Of a stretch of 45,179 nucleotides of DNA, positions 40,463 through 45,179 are shown piece after piece. The stretch comes from Chloroflexota bacterium (GTDB taxonomy: Bacteria > Chloroflexota > Anaerolineae > J036 > Brachytrichaceae). The DNA lies in contig JAJYKL010000027.1 in the NCBI GenBank assembly GCA_021788625.1, forward strand, positions 1 through 45,179, given 5' to 3'. The stretch's first letter is position 1, and each line of letters begins with the position of its first letter. Made by a program: the position numbers and the translations under genes. A model generated the notes under the pieces. The model ran no database searches. It was not told the DNA's origin and saw only the letters and a program-made list of their open reading frames with translations.

Positions 40463-40841
40463 GGTGAACTCTCCTATATTGACATCGAATGACATTCATG
40501 TTGTGAGCAGATCGCTCTGCTCGGCGAGAACACAACGCCACCATTGGCTCGAATAAGCCTTGACCAATACTCGGGATTCTCCTCTCCTACAACCTCCTTT
40601 TGCTCCTTTCACTCAGTGGACTTCTTACACCAATCGTTTATGAGCTGGAATGACGTTATCTGATCATGAGTTACGTTTGTGCTGAGATCAAAGCACTATG
40701 GCACCTAACCAAACATAATTGTGGCCCGACCAGCAATACTTTGAACCACTATTAGGCTCTCTTGTTGTGCCATACGCTCCTGTTTGCTGCGTTCTTGTAG
40801 CCGAAGTCCGGCGAAAGGAGAACTGACTTAACTGGAACGCC
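40463..40841 (-). other. Long 5' leader of the importer-2 operon
   Basis: About 375 bases from the likely start near 40838 to the binding-protein ATG. It contains a hairpin at 40505-40522 (GAGCAGA/TCTGCTC, 7 bp, loop TCGC) 43 bases before the ATG. A possible 22-codon leader peptide lies at 40705-40773 on the minus strand (MAQQESLIVV..., AGGAG 3 bases before its ATG). A pyrimidine-rich tract lies near 40580-40610 on the plus strand, that is a purine-rich stretch of the mRNA. No known riboswitch is recognised. Confidence 0.45.
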
Positions 40842-40874
40842 TAAAGTGTAACGACCAATTGGTCAGTTGTCAAT
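40842..40874 (-). promoter_or_regulatory. Promoter/operator of importer-2 operon
   Basis: On the minus strand TTGACA (40873-40868), a 17-base spacer and TACACT (40850-40845), a near-consensus promoter. The spacer contains GACCAATTGGTC (40853-40864), a perfect 12-base palindrome and likely repressor site. The block matches the importer-1 promoter at 25 of 33 positions. Confidence 0.85.
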
Positions 40875-40963
40875 AAGCACATATCAGTCTCTGTCGTTTC
40901 GACAAATACATATTGCCGCAGTAACACCTCAAAATGGTTATCTGTGTTAAAACCCTGGTGTTT

Positions 40964-41794
40964 TTATGGCTTGAAGCGCCGATCAAGCTCGCCAGCCAAG
41001 TGTATACCTTCCTCGGTTATTGTCACCGACTTGGCCTTTCGGCTCTGGTGTATCAGTCCACGGTCCTCCAGGGCGTTTAATGTATTAAAAGTATAACCTT
41101 TCCAAGCCTTACGCACAATTATACCGGGAGCGCTCTTTTCCTCCCACGATGATAGGTAGATCAGAAGGAGTGCTAATTCAACGATTAGCTCCTGACGTTC
41201 GGCGGTCGGGTTGGTTGATTCACGTCCAGTGGGTTGCGGAAGTGTGGGAGGACGCCCTGCGTTTAGTGGTTCGATAGCCTGTTTGACCAGCCATTCGTTA
41301 CAACGTACCAATGAGCGCTGATGTCGAAATGCAGACCACTGCTGTTGCTCGGTGCTGCACTGTGACAGGATACGCATAAACTGGTTGTAGGAATCATGCC
41401 CACATAAGGCGCGTCTGAGTTGATGATGGATTTTGGGGTCACTCACCAGGGAGATGAACTCCTCCATATCGGAGTACTTCTCGCACGAGTTAATTGGCGG
41501 GATAGGAATATAACGATTCTCTGTGTTTTCCAGAACCTTTATAGCTTCTTGTATAGCCTGCTGAATCGAATCTACAGCCATACCATCAGAGGTTGGCGAT
41601 GTACCAGTTATAGATTCGGCAGATTGCAGCGCCTCATCGGTAAGGGAAATCACCTGCCCGGTGTGGCGATCGAGGTAGTAGTGCACCTCACAGGAATCAT
41701 TATCGACAGCCAGGCTCAAATCGACCCAGTCAATCTCTACATGCTGCAAAGCAAAATCCCCCTGGCGATGCTCATGGCCGCTCCGCGTAGTCAA
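40964..41794 (-). CDS. UPF0158-DUF6429 fusion protein, unknown function
   Basis: 276 residues from a TTG at 41794. A TTG at 41749 (giving LQHVEIDW as the start) has a GGGGGA site 7 bases upstream and may be the real one. Residues about 16-175 match UPF0158: YYLDRHTGQVISL (40-52), YIPIPPINSCEKYSDMEEF (95-113) and WSAFRHQRSLVRCNEWL. Residues about 200-275 match DUF6429: ALLLIYLSSWEEK, KAWKGYTFNTLNALEDRGLI and KAKSVTITEEGIHLA, a winged-helix-like small domain. The two families are usually separate, and neither has an assigned function. No membrane segment is present. It lies downstream of icd behind a hairpin and upstream of importer 2 on the same strand. Confidence 0.75.
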   Translation of the reverse strand: MTTRSGHEHRQGDFALQHVEIDWVDLSLAVDNDSCEVHYYLDRHTGQVISLTDEALQSAESITGTSPTSDGMAVDSIQQAIQEAIKVLENTENRYIPIPPINSCEKYSDMEEFISLVSDPKIHHQLRRALCGHDSYNQFMRILSQCSTEQQQWSAFRHQRSLVRCNEWLVKQAIEPLNAGRPPTLPQPTGRESTNPTAERQELIVELALLLIYLSSWEEKSAPGIIVRKAWKGYTFNTLNALEDRGLIHQSRKAKSVTITEEGIHLAGELDRRFKP

Positions 41795-41812
41795 AGCTCA
41801 AAGAGTTAACCA

Positions 41813-41843
41813 CGCCCTACGATGAATCATTCATCGTAGGGCG
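41813..41843 (-). terminator. Hairpin after icd
   Basis: CGCCCTACGATGAA pairs perfectly with TTCATCGTAGGGCG (14 bp, 3-base loop), 12 bases after the icd stop. The minus-strand tail TGGTTAACTCTTT is only modestly T-rich. It lies 19 bases before the UPF0158-DUF6429 frame, so it separates the two genes. Confidence 0.8.
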
Positions 41844-41855
41844 CGGGTGGACTGT

Positions 41856-43268
41856 CTACAGGTTATTGATAATAGCCGTACCGAACTCGCTACACTTCAC
41901 TTCCTGGGCACCATCCATTAAGCGCGCAAAATCATAAGTCACCGTTTTCTGGGTGATGGTCTTCTCCAGCGCTGTAACAATGGCGTCCGCGGCTTCTTCC
42001 CAGCCTATATAGCGCAGCATCATCTCGCCACTTAAAATGACTGAACCCGGGTTCACCTTGTCGAGATGGGCATATTTCGGAGCAGTGCCATGGGTGGCTT
42101 CAAACACCGCGTGCCCGGTGATGTAGTTGATGTTTCCACCTGGAGCAATACCGATGCCACCGACCTGTGCCGCCAGGGCGTCGCTGATATAGTCTCCATT
42201 CAGGTTCAGCGTGGCGATCACATCAAACTCGTCCGGGCGTGTAAGCACCTGCTGCAACGTGACATCGGCAATGGAGTCTTTGATCATCAACCTTTTCTTC
42301 CACTGACCCTTACCGAGGGCAGGCATGAGCTGGAGCGTTTGCGCCACCTCTTTTCGGATTTCTGCCTGCTGCGCTGGCGTCATCATGTCGTAACCCGGAT
42401 CGGTGAGACGTGCGTTTTCCTCAGGGCTAAGATTGGGGTTCTTGTCCAGGTTATCGATGATCCAGCTTTCCCGCTGAGTGACGACCTGGTCACGGTACTC
42501 ACGCGTGGCAACCTGGTATGACCAGTCACGGAAGGCGCCTTCAGTGAACTTCATAATGTTGCCCTTGTGCACAATGTTTACACTCTTGCGATGGAAACGC
42601 AGTGCATATTCAATCGCTGCACGCATAAGCCGTTCAGTGCCTGGTCTGGATATGGGTTTGACGCCCACGCCGATTTGTTCAATCGCGTCTACACCAAAGC
42701 GAACTTTTTTATACTCCTTCGGCATCTCGGTCTGGAGAAAGCTAAGCAGCTTTTTGGCGTTCTCAGTTCCTGCTTCAAAGTCGATCCCAGCATAGATGTC
42801 TTCCGTGTTCTCACGGAAGATCACCATATCTACCTTCTCGGGGTGTTTCACGGGTGAAGGAACGCCAGCGAAATACTTCACTGGACGCAGGCATACATAG
42901 AGGTCCAGAAGCTGGCGCAATGCGACATTTAAAGATCGGATGCCCTTTCCCACTGGTGTGGTCAGAGGTCCTTTAATGCCAACCAGGAATTCGTTAAATG
43001 CGTCGACCGTCTCCTGCGGCAGCCAATCACCAAAGCGGCGGAATGCGGATTCGCCAGCGAAGACTTCCATCCAGTGTATCCGGCGTCGTGTTCCGTAGCA
43101 CCGCTCGACTGCGGCATCAAACACGCGCACACTGGCAGCCCAGATATCTGGTCCTGTGCCGTCGCCACGTATAAATGGAATGATGGGGTTATCGGGTACT
43201 TGCATGGCACCATCACGCATGGTGATGGGCGTACCGTTGATGGGAACTGTTACGTTTTTGTATGGCAT
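41856..43268 (-). CDS. icd: NADP-dependent isocitrate dehydrogenase
   Basis: 470 residues, E. coli-type homodimeric enzyme of the TCA cycle making 2-oxoglutarate and NADPH. Visible are [13 protein letters not shown] (31-43), the substrate loop [13 protein letters not shown] with S112 (the residue phosphorylated in the E. coli enzyme) and [10 protein letters not shown]. Further on come [12 protein letters not shown], the metal-binding region [14 protein letters not shown] and the cofactor segment [17 protein letters not shown]. The Lys-Tyr in APKY matches the NADP-specific type. About 55 residues longer than the E. coli enzyme, with an insert in the region [27 protein letters not shown] lies 6 bases before the ATG at 43268 and there is no ribosome site, implying a leaderless mRNA. 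Confidence 0.96.
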   Translation of the reverse strand: MPYKNVTVPINGTPITMRDGAMQVPDNPIIPFIRGDGTGPDIWAASVRVFDAAVERCYGTRRRIHWMEVFAGESAFRRFGDWLPQETVDAFNEFLVGIKGPLTTPVGKGIRSLNVALRQLLDLYVCLRPVKYFAGVPSPVKHPEKVDMVIFRENTEDIYAGIDFEAGTENAKKLLSFLQTEMPKEYKKVRFGVDAIEQIGVGVKPISRPGTERLMRAAIEYALRFHRKSVNIVHKGNIMKFTEGAFRDWSYQVATREYRDQVVTQRESWIIDNLDKNPNLSPEENARLTDPGYDMMTPAQQAEIRKEVAQTLQLMPALGKGQWKKRLMIKDSIADVTLQQVLTRPDEFDVIATLNLNGDYISDALAAQVGGIGIAPGGNINYITGHAVFEATHGTAPKYAHLDKVNPGSVILSGEMMLRYIGWEEAADAIVTALEKTITQKTVTYDFARLMDGAQEVKCSEFGTAIINNL

Positions 43269-43274
43269 GATGAC

Positions 43275-43280
43275 ATTATA
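43275..43280 (-). promoter_or_regulatory. -10 box (TATAAT) of icd
   Basis: A consensus TATAAT reads on the minus strand with six bases (GTCATC) before the ATG. No clear -35 stands 16-18 bases upstream. The spacing implies a transcript that begins at the start codon. Confidence 0.6.
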
Positions 43281-43405
43281 GGATTTCTGATCTACTCGAC
43301 TGTATCGACGGTATCGATTGGTGGTCTGGTGTTACTCTTTAACACTTACTTTTGATCTGTTGTCGATGTCCTGTGGTCTTGCGTGGTCTGGTTTTGCGTC
43401 CGATC

Positions 43406-44611
43406 CTACGTTCGATATCTGCCATTGATCGTGACATATTCATGTGACAAATCACATGTCCAGATCGTGGCGCTTGCATCGCCCAGGCCCAGATCCAGTC
43501 GCACCTGCACCTCGCGAGGTTGGATAGCCTGTGTAGCCTCTTGCTCCGAGTACTGCGCAGGTATGCCATTTTGGAATACCAGTACCGGCCCGAACCATAG
43601 AGACATGAGCTGCGGATTCACATCTTCTCCGCTGTACCCCGCTGCAGCGATCACCCGGCCCCAGTTGGCGTCCTCGCCATAGAAAGCGGTTTTCACCAAG
43701 GGTGATCTGGCGATCGTCCGTCCAACGGTGCTGGCCATACCCTCATCGCGGGCACCCGTGATCTCCAGCGTTATAAGCTTGGTGGCACCCTCACCATCAC
43801 GAGCCATCTGCCGGGCCAGGCTCTGGCACACAGTGTTCAGCACGTCGCCGAATTGCTCCTGTTGTTCCTCTGTCTCGACTGTTACACCCGACACGCCATT
43901 GGCCAGAATGAGTAACGTGTCGTTGGTGCTGGTGTCTCCATCAATGCTAATTCTGTGAAAGGAAAGGTCAGCAGCCTTGGACAACAAAAGGCGCAGTTGA
44001 TCCGCACTGATGGCAGCGTCCGTCATTACAACGCTGAGCATCGTTGCCATGTTAGGGTGAATCATGCCAGAGCCTTTGGCAATGCCAGACACTGTAAAAG
44101 TGTTGCCATTGATACGACCTTGCTTGGAAGCAACCTTTGGCACGGTGTCGGTGGTCATAATCGCGTGTGCCGTACGCAACAGGCCTAACGTATCCAGCTC
44201 GCTCGCAGCCAGCGGTATCGCAGCGCGCAGACGATCCATGGGCAAGGGAACACCGATGACGCCCGTTGACATGACAAAGACCTGCTCCGCAGTGACCGTG
44301 CCGCCCAATGCACTGGCTACCAGCTGTGCTGTTTCGTCCACGTCGCGCAGTCCCTGTTCACCGGTGCAGGCGTTGGCGCATCCTGAATTGATAACCAACG
44401 CACGGAGCGTCGAGGCGTGATCCTGCATGATAGCCATATCACGCATTACGGGAGCCGCTTTCACTTTGTTCGTGGTGAACAGCGCTGCCCCAGAACATTC
44501 ACGATCGCTCATAATCAGAGCCAGATCGGGCTGGCCTGTTTTCTTAATATTCGCGGCGACACCCGCCGCACGAAAGCCACAGGGCAGGGATGGAGTAGGT
44601 GTGTCAGGCAT
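43406..44611 (-). CDS. argJ: Bifunctional glutamate N-acetyltransferase / ornithine acetyltransferase
   Basis: 401 residues. ArgJ transfers acetyl from N-acetylornithine to glutamate in the arginine pathway (and in some species also uses acetyl-CoA). The proprotein cuts itself before a Thr: here KGSGMIHPNMATML places the nucleophile at T190, dividing the chain into alpha and beta parts. INSGCANACTG, STGVIG, DGDTSTNDT and YGEDANWGR are further family motifs. The ATG at 44611 has no good ribosome site; GATAGT lies 9 bases upstream and AGGA about 13, so either a leaderless start or coupling with the phosphotransferase gene 27 bases upstream is possible. No other arginine gene is in the window. 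Confidence 0.96.
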   Translation of the reverse strand: MPDTPTPSLPCGFRAAGVAANIKKTGQPDLALIMSDRECSGAALFTTNKVKAAPVMRDMAIMQDHASTLRALVINSGCANACTGEQGLRDVDETAQLVASALGGTVTAEQVFVMSTGVIGVPLPMDRLRAAIPLAASELDTLGLLRTAHAIMTTDTVPKVASKQGRINGNTFTVSGIAKGSGMIHPNMATMLSVVMTDAAISADQLRLLLSKAADLSFHRISIDGDTSTNDTLLILANGVSGVTVETEEQQEQFGDVLNTVCQSLARQMARDGEGATKLITLEITGARDEGMASTVGRTIARSPLVKTAFYGEDANWGRVIAAAGYSGEDVNPQLMSLWFGPVLVFQNGIPAQYSEQEATQAIQPREVQVRLDLGLGDASATIWTCDLSHEYVTINGRYRT

Positions 44612-44638
44612 GTGTTTATAACTATCCTTTTGGCTTTA

Positions 44639-45179
44639 TTAAAAGAATTCGTATAGTCTGTTGAAATAGTCGTACTCGGACTGCGTGATTGACGCAGCAC
44701 CGTAACCTTCGTAGAATGCTCGCAGATCCGAGGCGCGTCGTGCGCTAAATGCTTCGCGTCGAGGTCGGGTTGCCAGAGCCAGGTCGTAGCGACGATCACC
44801 CATTGCGCCGCCAGCCCAATCGATGAAACTGCTGATTCGACTGCCACCCACCAGGACATTGTCGATAGTGCAATCACCGTGGATCAATGCGGGCGTGATT
44901 GCTGCGAGACGATCCTGGCGTAATTGCGCAAGTAACTCAGCGGTTCCGTCGACTTTATAGCGATCAAGGTTCTCGCTGGCTTCATCCAGCTTTTCCCCCA
45001 ACCAGTCCGCCCCAGATACCGGCAGGCCTTTGGGTGCAGGGGTGGAGTGCAGTTCTGCCAATGCATGGCCGAAGTCATGCAGCAAGATCCCGCGAGTGAG
45101 GAGATCCACTGTCTGCTGCAAGACGTTCGATAGCGTTTGCCCAGGCACGAAGTCCATTACCAGCCATCCCTCGGGTACC
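44639..45179 (-). CDS. Aminoglycoside-phosphotransferase-family kinase (5' end outside window)
   Basis: The frame continues to the right edge, so the N-terminal lobe is missing; about 179 residues are visible. It begins within the hinge VPEGWLVMDFVPG and has the catalytic loop IHGDCTIDNVLV (HxDxxxxN) and the metal-binding FIDWAGGAMGDRRYDLA. These are the marks of the APH/choline-kinase-like fold. Most chromosomal members phosphorylate small metabolites (homoserine, choline, fructosamine, sugars) rather than antibiotics, and resistance should not be assumed. argJ follows after 27 bases on the same strand. Confidence 0.85.
   Translation of the reverse strand, partial: VPEGWLVMDFVPGQTLSNVLQQTVDLLTRGILLHDFGHALAELHSTPAPKGLPVSGADWLGEKLDEASENLDRYKVDGTAELLAQLRQDRLAAITPALIHGDCTIDNVLVGGSRISSFIDWAGGAMGDRRYDLALATRPRREAFSARRASDLRAFYEGYGAASITQSEYDYFNRLYEFF

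Noticed and set aside
44639..45179. Antibiotic-resistance reading of the phosphotransferase
   Set aside because: The fold is shared by many metabolite kinases, half the protein is missing, and the context (argJ, icd) is housekeeping.

Overview
The window most likely comes from a member of the Chloroflexota (Anaerolineae-like) or a close relative. The main evidence is the Ala/Pro/Thr/Gln-rich linkers that follow the lipobox in both solute-binding lipoproteins. Supporting evidence is the gene repertoire: TrmFO, a DapL-type aminotransferase, HflX, a site-2 protease with CBS domains, a fused DppC-DppD protein, GH127, and many sugar/peptide uptake genes. Assignment is by inference; there is no rRNA or tRNA in the window. 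No CRISPR array, insertion sequence or prophage is visible.

Layout. (1) 1-6325, glycan use: a clan-A-like glycoside hydrolase cut by the left edge, a Gfo/Idh/MocA oxidoreductase, a GH127 beta-L-arabinofuranosidase directly followed by NagA (N-acetylglucosamine-6-phosphate deacetylase), and a convergent SIS-domain sugar isomerase/deaminase. (2) 6404-10574: a DoxX-like membrane protein, then an operon (read right to left) of a radical-SAM DNA repair/modification protein, a NarX-type histidine kinase and a NarL-type response regulator. The operon is preceded by a perfect GAAC-N4-GTTC SOS box. (3) 10766-15639: MFS transporter and TIM-barrel protein on the minus strand, divergent from trmFO and a DapL-type aminotransferase. 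(4) 15711-21365: hflX, site-2 protease and a lipoprotein glycosidase; then an SRAP/YedK gene carrying the same SOS box and -10 as the radical-SAM operon; then an NAD-dependent epimerase. (5) 21471-23662: PRC-barrel protein, a second Gfo/Idh/MocA oxidoreductase, and a REP-like double palindrome. (6) 23753-40874: two complete family-5 (oligopeptide/oligosaccharide) ABC importer operons on the minus strand, separated by a small membrane protein and an orphan FtsX-type permease. Both importer operons start from near-identical TTGACA-N17-TACACT promoters with long leaders. (7) 40964-45179: a UPF0158-DUF6429 fusion, NADP-isocitrate dehydrogenase, ArgJ and a phosphotransferase cut by the right edge.

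How it fits together. Regions 1 and 6 suggest a heterotroph that degrades plant or microbial glycans and imports the oligomers. The most interesting signal is a small putative SOS regulon. Two unlinked loci, 9 kb apart and on opposite strands (radical-SAM repair protein with a two-component system, and SRAP), share an identical 19-base operator/-10 block. In both, the -10 lies only 7-9 bases before the start codon, so the transcripts should be leaderless. Several other genes here (icd, the TIM-barrel gene, the SIS gene, probably trmFO and the 123-residue membrane protein) show the same close -10 spacing and no ribosome binding site.
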